Shown: positions 54,801 through 63,035 of the stretch, in pieces
Position numbering within the stretch: the first letter of the stretch is position 1
How the letters are laid out: each line of letters opens with the position of its first letter
Source of the DNA: Bathynomus jamesi
Taxonomy: Eukaryota > Arthropoda > Malacostraca > Isopoda > Cirolanidae
Reading direction: 5' to 3'
NCBI GenBank assembly: GCA_023014485.1
Contig: JAJOZX010000482.1
Coordinates: forward strand, 1,157,501 to 1,221,500
Length of the DNA: 64,000 nucleotides
The notes under the pieces: generated by a model
Told to the model about the DNA's origin: nothing
What the model saw: only the letters and a program-made list of their open reading frames with translations
Database searches by the model: none
Position numbers and translations under genes: made by a program

Positions 54801-57800
54801 CGTTCCCTTGCTTTTTTTGGTAGATGGAACGGCGTTCCCTCACTATTTCAAATAAATCTGAACTTACAAATCTCTAACATCATGAAATTTTAATTCCCAC
54901 CCCTAGAAGAAATATGAGAAAGAATCATTAACTGCTTCATTTCTTTTAGCTTCAACTGAGGCAATGCTAGCCTATAAAGATCTGGTGAAACAGTCACCAC
55001 GGCGTACCAGTTGTTAACTTTTTTTTAGTTAATCATTCCAGTTGTTAGCTATTTTTATTGATCGTACTGGATGTCGTATATCTAATGACACTGGAAATAC
55101 TGCATCTTCAACCTTGGAATATATCCTAATATCCAGTGCATATGACCTCAAAATATCCCTGAAATTGGTCAGCTGTATGGGCTCGCCACGCTCGCCATTG
55201 TCCCCCCCCCCGCATCTGAGAACACTTTCAAAATGCATTCCCTCACTTCTTTATTTAGCACTACACCACTGTAACTAGCTCCAGAACCGATTATTATTAT
55301 TATGGGACACCAGTCACATTATTCCAGTTTCAGGTTTTGCTCCATGCTTGTTTGGCATTGCTTATAGGTTGATTAAATTATGAGAGGTATGTTTGCCATA
55401 ACTGTCAATGTTTACATTTATTATTTCTATTTTCGTTATTATTTATGTGCATTGATTTCATGAGTATATAATTTATCCTTTCCAGTGAGTAATTATGAAG
55501 TGATTCCAGTTAATGTTTGTTGATTAATTGTCTGTTATTTTATTATTTTTGATTAACTGTAGCCTGTGCATGTAACTAATAATTTTGTGTTGTTTAGGCA
55601 ACCAGTTGGGACTCAACTCAATAGTACAGACTCATCAGGCTTGGATTTTGGATCCAATCCAGTTGGAGCTCTGAACTCCATTGAGATTGTGTCAACCACT
55701 GTTAGCCACTGGGATCTGCCCCTGGAATCAGGCTTGTGACCCTAAAACTACTAACTAGATATTTGCTTTGTATAACAAAACTCAGGTCAGAGTCAAGTTT
55801 GGAGGGTAGCTGGGCTGGGACAAGGGTTCACATTCTGTAAAAACCATTTCCAGTACTTGTCTCCCTTGCTTTCTATCATTTCTGCCAAATCTCAGTATCT
55901 CACTAATTGTTACTTGTTTTCCAGAGGTTTTTGTTAATTGTGACTCATTGCCAGTTTTTGTGTTTATACTTTTATACTGAATAATTGTGTTTATTCCAGA
56001 TATAATAAAGAGAAAAAACAAATTAGTTTATTTCTATTAGGTTTACCTTGGAATTCCAGTCCCTTTCTTGGACTCTGAATGGTTGGGGGTCTGTTGCTCA
56101 GTAGAGATGGGGATTTAGTAAATAGAATTTTGGGAAGTCTTTTACAGTTAATGTGTGAGTTGGACCTGAATAATCTTCCAGAAATAAACAACTGACATGA
56201 GAGGCATTACTGGATAACTGAGGAAATTATCCCCTTGCCCCAGTGGCATACCTAAGGGGGAGTCAGGGGTTCTGGGACCCCCCCCCCCCTTGGAAATGCT
56301 GATTCATAGATCTCCATTAAAAAGAATATAAAAAAATGGAGTGCAAAGGCAAGATAAAAATTTAAACAATTTTATATATGGCTACATAATATCACGTCAT
56401 CCCAAAAGTAATGTCGTTTTTTTAGATCGGAATTTGAAGGACAAAAAAAACTCAACTGAAACTTTTTAATCTAGTATATATTTTCCATTGGAATCAATGA
56501 CACTCTGCCAACATCCTACAAACTTTTCAATGCCATGTTTATAAAATTCAGGCAGTTTTGAGGCAAAAAACGTACAAAGACTGGTGTGCAGGTCATCTAA
56601 AGAAGTATACTGTTTCTCATCAAGGTAGTTTTGCACTCCTGAAGAGATGATAATCTGAAGGCGCAAGGTCTGGAGAATATGGAGAATGTGGAAGTTTTTC
56701 CCACCCAAGCTCCTCAATTTTTGCAGAAGTGATCTGAGCAGTATGAGGACGTGTGTTGTCATGGTGAAACACAATTCCCTTCCGATTAACCAAAGAAAGT
56801 CTCTTTTCTTTTAGTGCAGTGTTCAATCTATCCAGTTGTTGACAGTAGACTTGAGCGGTGATTGTTTGGTTGTGTGGTAAGGTTTCAAAGTGTATTACAC
56901 CACCTTTATCCCACCAAACACTAAGCAATACCTTCCAAGGGTGAAGATTTGGTTTTGGCTGTGGTGTCGCTGGTTCTCTGGCACAAACCCACTGTCAATG
57001 GTGCTTAACATTCTGGTACAGTACCCTATCCACTTTTCATCACCAGTCACTAAACGGTGCAAAAACGGATCTTGGAGTTCACAGGAATGAAGAGCTGTGT
57101 TAATGTTTATCCACACCCTCAGATTGTCAACTGACAATTCATGTGGCACCCATTTTCCTAACTTAGGCACTTTCCCGAGTTGTTGCAAATGTCAATGGAT
57201 GGTGGACAGGGATGAATTGAGTTTCTGGGCCAATTCTTTGACAGTTGTTGAACAGTCTTCTTCAAGTGCAGCTAACAGCAGGTCATCATCAAACTCAGCA
57301 GGGCGTCCAGAGCGTGCAGCATCTGTCAAACAGCAGTCGCCATTCCTAAACTTTTGAAACCATCTTTGACATTTCCTCACATACAGAATATCATTGCCAT
57401 AAACTTCCTGAATGTTTTGCGTTGCTTCAGTAGCACTATTCCCTTTTTGAACTCATAAAGCATTATATGCCTGATATGCTCTTCTGATACCACCATGTTT
57501 ATGAGGGGGTTCACATAAAGCAAAACACACATCTTCACTGGTCAAGGTCTGTAAAGTATGTAGCGAAACACGATAGATCTCCTCTTAGATAAAACCTTCG
57601 GAAAATTTATGCTTAAACTGAAAAGGACTAGTTTAAACTTAATCTATCGTAAAAAATGACATTACTTATGGGATGACCTGATAATTATTGTTATCTGTTG
57701 ACAGGGTGATTGCCCATAGTTTGTCCAATGCAGCTTCCAAATGTGTTTATCTTGTTGAAACTATTGGCAATAATGCCTGTGACAAGCTGCTAAGCTGAAT

Positions 57801-60800
57801 GATCATTCTCGGCACTGCAGAAGATCAAGACGAACAACCGCAGCACTATGGGTGAAGGTCGGTTGAATGGCATCAACCTGGCACATGTACATCATGATAT
57901 TCCAATTGACCCTACTCATGTAATTAAATTATTTGCACAAAAAAATAGATGGCTAACTCTCATCTAAAATGATGGTTAGCTGTATCATGTTATAATGATA
58001 ATGTTATAATGTTTCAGACCAACAAAGACCCTAGGATCCATTCATGGCTGGTCTACTTAATTGTGTATTGCGCATGTCCTCCGTGGTGGCGGAGGGGACC
58101 TACAATTTTACGTGGGTTCCAAACCACAAGAACATGAGAAATGTTTATAGTGGGCACACTAGGGGCCACTTCAGCCCATTGAGGTGGCTCCACTATGTAA
58201 GAACTGCCTGTACATTGGCAACAACCAATTTTTACAAAACTAAATAATTATCAATTTAAAACTAATTAATTATCAATTAAAAACTAAAGACAGAATCTCT
58301 CAATCCAGGGGATCAAGTCATAATAGACTACTATCCACAAATATGTTACACTCTATATCTATTTATAACCAACATGCAAATATATCAGATCCAAAGAATC
58401 CAGTCAATTTCATTACAGTATCCATCACTACCAGTACCTTGCCAACCAAAAATAAGTCATGGTCCATATCAATTGCGGACCAAGTCACAATTTACACCAA
58501 TATACATTTCCATATATACAGTATACACTTAGGAGGAAAAGTGTAGGTGTGGCTGTAAAGACTGTACAGTAATGTAGAAATGTGTGTGCACCCATTTTGG
58601 GTCTCCCATTTAAAGATGTTTGTGGGGCAAGTGAAGATCATGAGTTTTTCAATACCTCACAGTAGTATGGGGGGCACCGCTCGGCAGAGGAATCTCTTTA
58701 AATGGGGTGTATAAGGACAGAGAGTATCCCCTAACCCAAGATGCTGCCTCCCGATATCCCACAACACTTGTGTTGAGCTGTGGGATCTATCACCACAAAG
58801 CCTTAATTTTACTACTTTCAACTAAACCCAATCTATCAACATATGCGTCTAATCGATTTTTAAACATGTTTATAGACATGCTACTAATTACTTCTACCAG
58901 CAAACTATTCCAGCTATTTAGTATTCTATCTGTAAAAAAGTTATTGGCCACTGTTGTCTCGAACCTTCTACTTGTCAACTTACACCCATTATTTCTAGTC
59001 CTATCTCTATCTACGTTATCAAACCCATTCATAATTTTGAACACCTGGATTAGATCACCCCTTAGCCTCCTAGTCTCAAGTGTAGTCAATTTTAACTTCT
59101 TAAGCCTATCCTCGTACAACTTTGACCTAAGCAACGGAATCATCTTAGTTGCTTGTCTTTGAACTCTTGATTTTGTCTATATCTTTGCACATATGCGGAT
59201 TCCAAAATTGGACTGTGTACTCTAAATGAGGTCTAACTAATGATTTATAAAGAGGAACTATAATATCACATGATTTGTACTAAAAACTCAGAGCTATAAA
59301 ACCTAACACTTTGTTCGCCTTATTGACCACTGCTGTACTTTGTTTCGCTACTTTTAAATCACCAGTGACTATAACTCCTAAATCTTTTTCCTGCTCTACG
59401 CTTGTTAACTCTTTCCCTGACATACTATACGCAAAATTACCATTATGCGAACCTATATGCAAAATTTTGCACTTATCGACGTTAAATCTCATTTGCCATG
59501 TGACTGACCAATCAACGATTTTATTCAGATCTTCCTGGATTTTACCTCTATCTTCGTCATTAATCGCCCTACCACCCAGCTTCGTGTCATCCACAAACTT
59601 TGAAACTGTACTGACTAGGCTGACATCTAAATCATTAATATAAGAAAAAGCAAGGGGCCCAATACAGAACCCTGAGGAATGCCACTCGCTACATTAGCCC
59701 AACACAACTCCACTCCATCAATGACCACCCTCTGTTTCCTACCTCGCAACCACTCTTCTATCCAATTTATTACTACACCCCCGATTCCATGAGCCTTGGT
59801 TTTTTCAATGACTCTTTTGTGCGGTACGGTGTCAAATGCTTTTTGAAAATCTAAATACACTACATCAACCACCGCCCGATGACTATCGTAAATGTCAACC
59901 ATGCTTTGGAAAAATTCGAAAAGATTAGTTAAGCAAGATTTGTTTCGCCTAAAACTGTGCTGCATATTTCTAACTAGTTTATGCAATTCTAAGTGTTCGA
60001 CAGTCGACTATACAATCCCTAATTATTGATTCCAGTAGCTTACCTACAACAGACGTTAAACTGATTGGCCTATAATTTCCCGCCGCACCTTTATCGCCTT
60101 TCTTAAAGATAGGTGTTACATTTGCTAACTGGTACGCACCCCTCAGAAATAGATGCATTAAAAGTCTTTGCTAGCGGCACAACAATGCTATCTTTTAATT
60201 CTTTTAGTTGTATGGGATATATGGAATCCAGCCCCGGTGATTTACGCATTTTCATTTTATCAATATAGCGTATTACCTCCCCTTCACTAACCACAATATT
60301 ATCCAAAATATTACCATTATCAAAAGGTATTATGTCTATGACCATAGGGATATTTGTTACATTTTCTATAGTAAAAACTGACGTAAAAAATTTGTTTAGC
60401 AAGGTAGCCATTTCCTTGTTTTCAGAAACTAGATCTCCATTAACATTTTTCAACGGCCCCAAGACACTTTTTACTGGATTTCTATCATTGATGTATTGAA
60501 AGAATCGCTTGAGATTTTCTTTACTGTCACTAGCTATGGAGATTTCAATTTGCACTTGGACTTTTTTATTACACTTTTCGCTTCATGCCTTAGAGATATC
60601 TAGTTGTTTCGTAACCACAAATTGTCTTTATTGCACTTATGTAGCCTATAAGCCCTACCTCTACTCTTTATAATGTCTCCTACTCTAGAAACCACAAGGA
60701 CTTCTTGTTTACTTTCACATGCTTAATTTTGTACGGTACACATTCCTCATTTATAGTCCTAAATACTGTTTTTCAAATGATTCCCACATTAGTTTTGTGT

Positions 60801-62549
60801 TGGAGTTCCCCATTACATTTTCCCAATTGACGTGTGACAATTTATTTCGAAATTTACAAAAGTCTGCATGCTGGAAGTTAGGAATTTTAGTTGAGTTAGT
60901 TGGTTTCGAGTGACTTACTGAGAGGACAAACTCTACCATATTGTGATCACTATTGCTTAACGGTTCTATTACTTGAAGATCAGTAATTAGTCTATCATCC
61001 GTAGCTATTACTAAATCTAAAATACTGTCCAACCTTGTAGGTTCCCCAACCTTTTGAATAAGAAAGCTATCCTCGAGAAAATTAACTAAACGATTACCTT
61101 CCACATTTTCCTGCATTGTATCATAATTCGCATTGGTGCAATTAAAGTCACCCATAACTAAAGCCTGCTCATTACTGATTATTCTCTTTAGTTCATGATA
61201 TAATGCTTCGTCTGTATCATGTGGTATGTACCTACTGTATGTGATGGATATTGTAATAAAACACTGTTTTGCTTCATATTGTTTGCTTGACCCCCCACTT
61301 TCTGAAATCCTGGGTACACGCCTGACTTTCCCAGTCTTTTGACTATCACAAACCCAGAAATGTGAAAGGGTGCTGGGTGGCTCAATGATACAGATGCTTG
61401 GGGACTACGGCCTACTCAGCAATGCTGCTTAAAAGTATCACCTCTTATTTAATTCCTATATCAATAATTAAAGTTGTGGGATACTTCCTCCATCATTATT
61501 GCGGTAATTTTCTCCCTGAAAGAGGTAATTACAGCATGTAAACTATGAAAAAGATATTAAAAACCATTTATTTTGCGCTTACCTGCGGTGTCTCCTGTGC
61601 CTCTGAATACTCTAATAATGTCATCATAGGTCTGGCAAGTTCTTCCTCAGGCTGAATTTGCTCACTTCTTTTAAATCGTCGTTTAGGACCATAAGTTAGC
61701 TGAAATTTATTTTATTTGAAAATCAGTTAATCTACAGTATAAACAAAAATTTTTAAGATGAAATGAAACGCATCTAAAAATGGGTTTAGAGGAAATATAA
61801 AAAGCCTTTTAATGCTTGTGATCATCGCTTCAGTCACAAACTGTAGAAATCTTAAATACGCACTAAGTAAATTTTCTATTCAATCATTTTGGGAAATATA
61901 TAGGGTAATTATTCTATAAAAGAAGAATATACAAAGTTATGAAGCAATATTCATAATTACTGTAAAAAAAAAAAAAAAAAACCTAAATGAAGAACTATAT
62001 TATAATAATTTCATTAAATGTAAAACTGAAATATATTTCAAAATTCACACGACTGACTCTTGACCATCAATACCTAAAAAAAATGTGCAGACTTTTTACC
62101 AATTATCTACTATTATTACTTGTACAACTGCAATTTCACTATATCATTATTACCTTAATATCTCTGATATATCTGATTCTTCTTAACTTTTCTTCCCTTT
62201 GCGGGTGATAGAAGCAATATTCATAATGTCGGTTGAATTCATTTAGAGCAATAATTCGGGTTTCATCTTGATATTCCACCCTTGTTTCAAGGGCTTGTGT
62301 CACCAACCACTAAAAATAATCAAATACAAGTTAGTTTCTAATGTGGGAGCAATTTTAAAAGTCTTTCACATTAAGCAGCTAATTAACAGCACATAAAATA
62401 CACACATGTGCAAGATGTAAAGTAATGCAAAATAGACCTGAATAACAGGGAAAATGTGGATGGCATCCAAGCCTTGAATTTGATGAGGCTCAATGCTATA
62501 CGGACATTTCATATATGGTAAGACCTTCACAATTCTTTCAGTCAGAGAT
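23570..62549 (-). CDS. CCDC93: CCDC93, 11 consecutive C-terminal coding exons
   Basis: CCDC93 pairs with CCDC22 in the CCC (COMMD/CCDC22/CCDC93) complex that acts with retriever and WASH on endosomal recycling. The exons encode about 460 residues. Diagnostic blocks are [28 protein letters not shown] joined to [52 protein letters not shown] and LLNSILDN, in the order of the known protein, ending in a long coiled coil. All eleven exons have consensus AG acceptors and GT donors and keep frame across mixed phases. Introns are 128 to 17761 bp; the three largest carry nearly all the transposons. The N-terminal exons lie past the right edge. Read-through of every junction makes a functional gene very likely. 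Confidence 0.92.
24190..24274 (-). CDS. CCDC93: CCDC93 coding exon
   Basis: 85 bp. Encodes [20 protein letters not shown] and GIMQNKLK. Acceptor TATTTTTCCAG, donor GTAATT. Confidence 0.88.
24688..24808 (-). CDS. CCDC93: CCDC93 coding exon
   Basis: 121 bp. Encodes [17 protein letters not shown] and [17 protein letters not shown], the best conserved coiled-coil block. Acceptor AATATTTCAG, donor GTAAGA. Confidence 0.9.
24899..25019. mobile_element. MITE, ~120 bp, with ~30-bp TIRs
   Basis: GGTAAACAAAGGTCATAGTG at the left and, inverted, GGTAAACAAAGGTCACAATG at the right, with further pairing inside. No coding content. Confidence 0.75.
25178..25487. repeat. Foldback palindrome with 134-bp arms
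   Basis: Arms 25178-25311 and 25354-25487 are inverted copies with one mismatch that I can see (in TTTCGAYGCCCACTGG), around a 42-bp loop. The arms contain no ORF of interest; both strands simply read the same. Near identity of the arms implies a recent origin or ongoing conversion. It lies in the CCDC93 intron just upstream of CR1 copy 2. Confidence 0.9.
25630..27020 (+). mobile_element. CR1-like element copy 2 (family A), 5' truncated
   Basis: Starts mid-RT at about 25630 after a CAAT/TCAA run and ends near 27020 with part of the family 3' UTR (GAAAATTTTCCCTGGCACC...CTCCTCGGTATG). A CA run follows at 27033-27050. Orientation is opposite to CCDC93. Confidence 0.88.
25643..26983 (+). pseudogene. 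CR1-like reverse transcriptase, 5' truncated but open
   Basis: 447 codons with no stop: [87 protein letters not shown] (catalytic FADD, about 26190), [15 protein letters not shown] and a C-terminal [20 protein letters not shown]. It lacks the endonuclease and the first RT blocks, so it is a dead-on-arrival 5' truncation, but the open frame makes it the best reference for the frameshifts in copy 1. Confidence 0.88.
27033..27050. repeat. CA microsatellite
   Basis: Nine CA units directly after the truncated CR1 3' end. Confidence 0.9.
27090..28500 (-). pseudogene. Highly decayed RTE-like reverse transcriptase
   Basis: On the minus strand, [20 protein letters not shown] (about 27450-27385) contains a YADD catalytic motif. 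Upstream pieces such as RQGC- and VTMLV-like blocks lie near 27580. Many stops interrupt every frame. It looks older than the other non-LTR copies here. Clade assignment is weak. Confidence 0.5.
28501..29041. other. CCDC93 intron, nothing but an ATT run
   Basis: A TTA run at about 28646-28668 and a GCCTCCTCCTCC stretch near 28926. No gene recognised. Confidence 0.6.
29042..29256 (-). CDS. CCDC93: CCDC93 coding exon
   Basis: 215 bp. Encodes [20 protein letters not shown] and [20 protein letters not shown]. The [17 protein letters not shown] block is the strongest match to CCDC93. Acceptor TTGTTTCTAG, donor GTGAGC. Confidence 0.93.
29445..29558 (-). CDS. CCDC93: CCDC93 coding exon
   Basis: 114 bp. 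Encodes [20 protein letters not shown] and [10 protein letters not shown]. Acceptor TTCTTCTGAAG, donor GTATTC. Confidence 0.87.
29789..30006 (-). CDS. CCDC93: CCDC93 coding exon
   Basis: 218 bp. Encodes [20 protein letters not shown] and a charged coiled coil to YLAQKEE. Acceptor CCTTCTTAG, donor GTAAGTG. Confidence 0.87.
30095..30137. other. 18-bp-arm hairpin
   Basis: GGTCTTAAATCCGGTGCT pairs with AGCACCGGATATAAGACC across a 7-base loop with a single mismatch. It lies 89 bp upstream of CCDC93 exon 29789-30006 (in gene sense) and just before T copy 3. Confidence 0.75.
30274..31097 (+). pseudogene. Family T transposase N-terminal part, copy 3
   Basis: Starts [20 protein letters not shown], then [24 protein letters not shown], a cysteine block [11 protein letters not shown] and CRCEHK, and ends with [20 protein letters not shown] and LENMLD. 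This matches T copy 2 up to NMLD, after which the catalytic core is missing. Stops and frameshifts occur near 30395 and 30580. A subterminal AAAATTTCGACC motif near 31345 recurs at 43090 beside T copy 2. Confidence 0.7.
31383..31574 (+). pseudogene. Family G non-LTR reverse transcriptase, first piece
   Basis: Reads [12 protein letters not shown] (catalytic FADD, about 31394-31405) then [20 protein letters not shown]. The frame continues in the piece at 33398 after a solo LTR and foldback element FB1. Confidence 0.65.
31575..32490 (-). mobile_element. Solo LTR of the 37616-42145 element family, inverted
   Basis: Reverse complement is a diverged copy of the 809-bp LTR: it shares CCCTCATCCATTGGAAAT near 32450, GGTCTTCAAAAGACC near 32355, ATAGCCTATTGGGAATG near 31695 and CAACATGGTATCGTAT near 31600. 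No internal region or second LTR adjoins it, so it is a solo LTR. An extra GC-rich segment with GGCCTCGTGGCC-type palindromes lies near 32195-32275. Exact ends and target duplication are uncertain. Confidence 0.75.
32491..33388. mobile_element. Foldback element FB1, arms of tandem 16-bp units
   Basis: Left arm (about 32501-32793) has tandem units such as TGTCTAAAATACAATT followed by a unique stretch ending TACATCGAA; right arm (about 32985-33380) is its inverted counterpart with more units. Outer ends AGGCGAGTTTGTCT and AGGAGAATTTGTCT are inverted. The spacer holds GGTTAGGTTAGGTTAGGT. AGTTTTTTA at 32482-32490 and 33389-33397 is a perfect 9-bp direct flank. No ORF. The layout matches Foldback-type transposons. 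Confidence 0.8.
33398..34000 (+). pseudogene. Family G non-LTR reverse transcriptase, second piece
   Basis: Continues the RT after the insertions: [52 protein letters not shown], then [21 protein letters not shown] 45-bp tandem duplication (about 33642-33731) repeats the HLQEIQR region. Frames are broken. Confidence 0.65.
34263..34738. mobile_element. Insert with repeated CTCCGGGCGGGTAGCA hairpins
   Basis: Interrupts the left arm of the mariner derivative. A motif CCTCCGGGC(G/A)GGTAGCA occurs three times (about 34311, 34442, 34481). At 34464-34504 CATATACTGCTAC pairs with GTAGCAGTATATG around an inner CGCCC/GGGCG stem. No ORF; ends and class are undetermined. Confidence 0.55.
34901..35272 (+). 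pseudogene. mariner-like transposase C-terminal half
   Basis: Reads [31 protein letters not shown] and [17 protein letters not shown] supplies the second catalytic Asp. Counting to the last Asp of the SPDLTPFD block gives 41 intervening residues, so it would be a DD41D-type member. The N-terminal half with the first Asp is absent, replaced by the inverted 3' duplication. A frameshift follows WAL. Confidence 0.7.
37616..38424. repeat. Left LTR, 809 bp
   Basis: Begins TGTGAAAAACTATATAGGGC and ends GTGGTTTTTTCCATA. Nearly identical to 41338-42145. Confidence 0.92.
38995..40330. repeat. 42-bp minisatellite, about 31 units, hairpin-forming
   Basis: Each unit contains TTGTGGCC, a short AAGG-type loop and GGCCACAA, i.e. 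an 8-bp perfect inverted repeat, followed by AACCCTTGTAAT and TGTTTGGG. Variants alternate (AAGGGGA, AAGGTA, ATGGAA loops), showing a higher-order mix. Long ORFs through it in several frames are by-products of the repeat. Confidence 0.93.
40533..41022. repeat. 29-bp minisatellite, about 17 units
   Basis: Unit ACAGTTCTGCACTTAATTTT plus TGTGATGTT. Units are almost identical in the middle; the first ones read GTAATGTT and one is three bases shorter. No spacers of different sequence, so it is not CRISPR-like. Confidence 0.93.
41338..42145. repeat. Right LTR, 808 bp
   Basis: Direct copy of 37616-38424. Ends GTGGTTTTTCCATA just before the CTGGT duplication. Confidence 0.92.
42820..42880. repeat. 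TA microsatellite
   Basis: TA run of about 58 bp with one GA interruption, in the 3' region of T copy 2 after the transposase stop. Confidence 0.92.
43302..43352 (-). CDS. CCDC93: CCDC93 coding exon, 51 bp
   Basis: Encodes [17 protein letters not shown]. Acceptor ATACTTTGCAG, donor GTAAGTG, phase 0 both sides. Confidence 0.82.
43777..43821 (-). CDS. CCDC93: CCDC93 coding exon, 45 bp
   Basis: Encodes the acidic [15 protein letters not shown]. Acceptor TTTTTTCCCAG, donor GTATGTG, phase 0 both sides. Fits the acidic linker before the coiled coil. Confidence 0.82.
43822..44199. other. CCDC93 intron, nothing recognised
   Basis: AT-rich sequence without an ORF or repeat I can identify. Confidence 0.6.
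44200..44740. repeat. Degenerate ~138-bp tandem repeat
   Basis: Blocks of the type TCTTGTGRTGATMCA...AAGTTTCAYCAA...TTAAGTTGAGCAGTT start near 44312, 44450 and 44588, about 138 bp apart, each preceded by CTTTGATGCAAGGAC-like sequence. The run ends with GGATGGATGGACAAGTACAA and GGCAGGGGCACAATAA. Dispersed repeats of this look exist in other invertebrate genomes (from memory). Confidence 0.6.
44860..45077 (+). pseudogene. Family E non-LTR reverse transcriptase, first piece
   Basis: Reads [20 protein letters not shown] then [14 protein letters not shown] (catalytic LADD, about 44968) and [13 protein letters not shown]. Cut by D2 at about 45078; continues at 49276. Confidence 0.75.
45079..49160 (+). 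pseudogene. Family D endonuclease-RT, split by FB2
   Basis: Endonuclease (45079-45720): [65 protein letters not shown] (46310-46370), [20 protein letters not shown] (46890-46950), [16 protein letters not shown] (46978-47025), then after FB2 [20 protein letters not shown] (48184-), [24 protein letters not shown]-terminal zinc-type motif [18 protein letters not shown] (49086-49139). Frameshifts occur between the endonuclease and RT and near 48600. Confidence 0.8.
47026..48175. mobile_element. Foldback element FB2: two inverted arrays of a 16-bp unit
   Basis: Left array (about 29 units of GATGTCAGGACAACTC) and right array (about 36 units of GCCTGGCATCGACTTG) are mutually inverted: reverse-complementing the left unit gives the right unit with 3 differences in 16. 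A ~78-bp spacer (47496-47572) separates them. Outer ends GGGTTGGGGACAACTCGATG and GGGGCAGGGACAATTCGACG are inverted (16 of 21). CCCACAAC at 47018-47025 and 48176-48183 is an exact 8-bp duplication. Deleting FB2 plus one copy restores the D2 frame (TSTHN-NSDTA, as in D1). Confidence 0.9.
49276..49960 (+). pseudogene. Family E non-LTR reverse transcriptase, second piece
   Basis: Resumes with [51 protein letters not shown], then in shifted frames [20 protein letters not shown] and [11 protein letters not shown]. Stops and frameshifts throughout. Confidence 0.7.
49961..50924. other. CCDC93 intron, AT-rich, nothing recognised
   Basis: No ORF, TIR or known repeat recognised in about 1 kb. Confidence 0.6.
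50925..51721 (+). pseudogene. Family B reverse transcriptase, copy 2, first piece
   Basis: [51 protein letters not shown], then [20 protein letters not shown] and [29 protein letters not shown]. Frame breaks near 51185, 51390 and 51620. Ends [11 protein letters not shown] at the CR1 junction. Confidence 0.75.
51826..52230 (-). pseudogene. Second CR1 variant: C-terminal coding end and 3' UTR
   Basis: Minus strand reads [34 protein letters not shown] and, after a one-base shift, [17 protein letters not shown], aligned to the family A C-terminus ([20 protein letters not shown]) but clearly a different subfamily with a longer 3' UTR. The terminal ~95 bp (51724-51820) are shared with copy 1. Confidence 0.75.
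52234..53994 (-). pseudogene. CR1-like reverse transcriptase copy 3, long open frame
   Basis: 577 codons without a stop, from [20 protein letters not shown] through [84 protein letters not shown] to VDEMLHTI. The endonuclease is missing. Nearly identical to copies 1 and 2. Confidence 0.85.
54015..54600 (+). pseudogene. Family B C-terminal region, copy 2
   Basis: [18 protein letters not shown], then [52 protein letters not shown] and, shifted, [19 protein letters not shown]. Provides the uninterrupted CT run (54222-54240) into which CR1 copy 1 inserted in the other B copy. Confidence 0.75.
54766..55271. mobile_element. hAT-type non-autonomous element, 506 bp, perfect 8-bp duplication
   Basis: Ends CAGTGGTGTAGTGCT at both sides in inverted orientation. 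TAACTAGC at 54758-54765 and 55272-55279. A 69-codon minus frame inside has no recognised family; it could be a hAT remnant. Confidence 0.88.
55280..56389. other. Intron sequence, nothing recognised
   Basis: CCAGTGGCATACCTAAGG at about 56240 looks like a hAT terminus followed by a C run (56280-56290), but no opposite end was found. Otherwise featureless. Confidence 0.5.
56392..57681 (-). mobile_element. mariner element, DD34D type, full length
   Basis: About 1.29 kb. TIRs TCACGTCATCCCAAAAGTAA and, inverted, TCAGGTCATCCCATAAGTAA, flanked by TA at 56390-56391 and 57682-57683. It carries a full-length but broken transposase on the minus strand. Its 3' end is the source type of the scrap at 10161-10344. 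Confidence 0.88.
56466..57496 (-). pseudogene. mariner transposase, frameshifted
   Basis: Begins [22 protein letters not shown] region [20 protein letters not shown] and [11 protein letters not shown]; catalytic blocks [11 protein letters not shown] (first Asp), [12 protein letters not shown] (second Asp) and [13 protein letters not shown] (third Asp). From the second to the third Asp I count 34 residues, the classic mariner DD34D signature. Frame changes occur near 57455, 57190, 56900 and 56640. Stop before 56466. Confidence 0.85.
57684..58689. other. Intron sequence, nothing recognised
   Basis: Short ORFs only (for example 58044-58247), without family resemblance, TIRs or splice support. 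Confidence 0.55.
58690..61240 (-). mobile_element. Second CR1-like family (C), near-complete ORF2, decayed
   Basis: Minus-strand CR1-like element, clearly distinct from family A. It is truncated 5' inside the endonuclease at about 61240 and has a 3' UTR at 58690-58790. The frames between are more decayed than in family A, so it is older. Confidence 0.8.
58790..61240 (-). pseudogene. CR1-like endonuclease/RT, family C, broken
   Basis: In order: [18 protein letters not shown] and [12 protein letters not shown] (61230-61130), [29 protein letters not shown] blocks [16 protein letters not shown] (60240), [44 protein letters not shown] (59690), DDTKLGG (59590), [21 protein letters not shown]-terminus [20 protein letters not shown] and [14 protein letters not shown]. 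At least four frameshifts or stops. Confidence 0.8.
61241..61582. other. CCDC93 intron, nothing recognised
   Basis: CACCCAGCACCCTTTCAC-type sequence around 61350 without inverted partner. No gene. Confidence 0.5.
61583..61699 (-). CDS. CCDC93: CCDC93 coding exon, 117 bp
   Basis: 39 codons, [20 protein letters not shown] to [10 protein letters not shown]. Acceptor ATAAATTTCAG, donor GTAAGC, phase 0 both sides. Confidence 0.88.
62154..62309 (-). CDS. CCDC93: CCDC93 coding exon, 156 bp
   Basis: 52 codons, [20 protein letters not shown] to [11 protein letters not shown]. Acceptor GATTATTTTTAG, donor GTAATA. The WLVxxAxETxxE start follows PVIQ of the previous exon as in the known protein. Confidence 0.9.
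62438..62549 (-). CDS. CCDC93: CCDC93 coding exon, 112 bp, most upstream in window
   Basis: [20 protein letters not shown] and [17 protein letters not shown]. Acceptor TTTTTTTCCAG, donor GTCTAT (weaker consensus). This belongs to the conserved N-terminal globular domain. Confidence 0.92.
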
Positions 62550-63035
62550 CTGGAAAAAAATATATACACAGTATATATGATGCACACCCACAAGGAAAAA
62601 TGATACATGATTCCAAAGTCTCATGTATTCAACAGTACACATCATCAGGGAATGAAGGAAAATGGCACAAGGCCAAAAATATACTTCTCTGTACATCATG
62701 AACAAAATAGGAAGGATTAGCAAAAAATTACTAAATACTAATTAAAAGAAAAAGGTATTTCAAGATGCGATCCATTTCATACATTTCTGAACTGTTACTC
62801 AAATTATTTCTAAAGTACATAAGAATGCACATTCCAAAATGTGACTTTCAGTTGCATCTTTATTTTTAACAAGAATTTTAGGACTTTCCCAATTAATACA
62901 ATAATTATATCTATACATATGGCTAAACAATGCATTAGTATTAGTTGCTGTCTTGCACACATATTTATGCAGTTTTATTCCGATGTCTAAACTTTTCCCA
63001 GTTTGAATTATATAAACTAAGTTGCACTGTTTGTA
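62550..63035. other. CCDC93 intron, nothing recognised
   Basis: No exon, ORF or repeat recognised. Confidence 0.6.
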
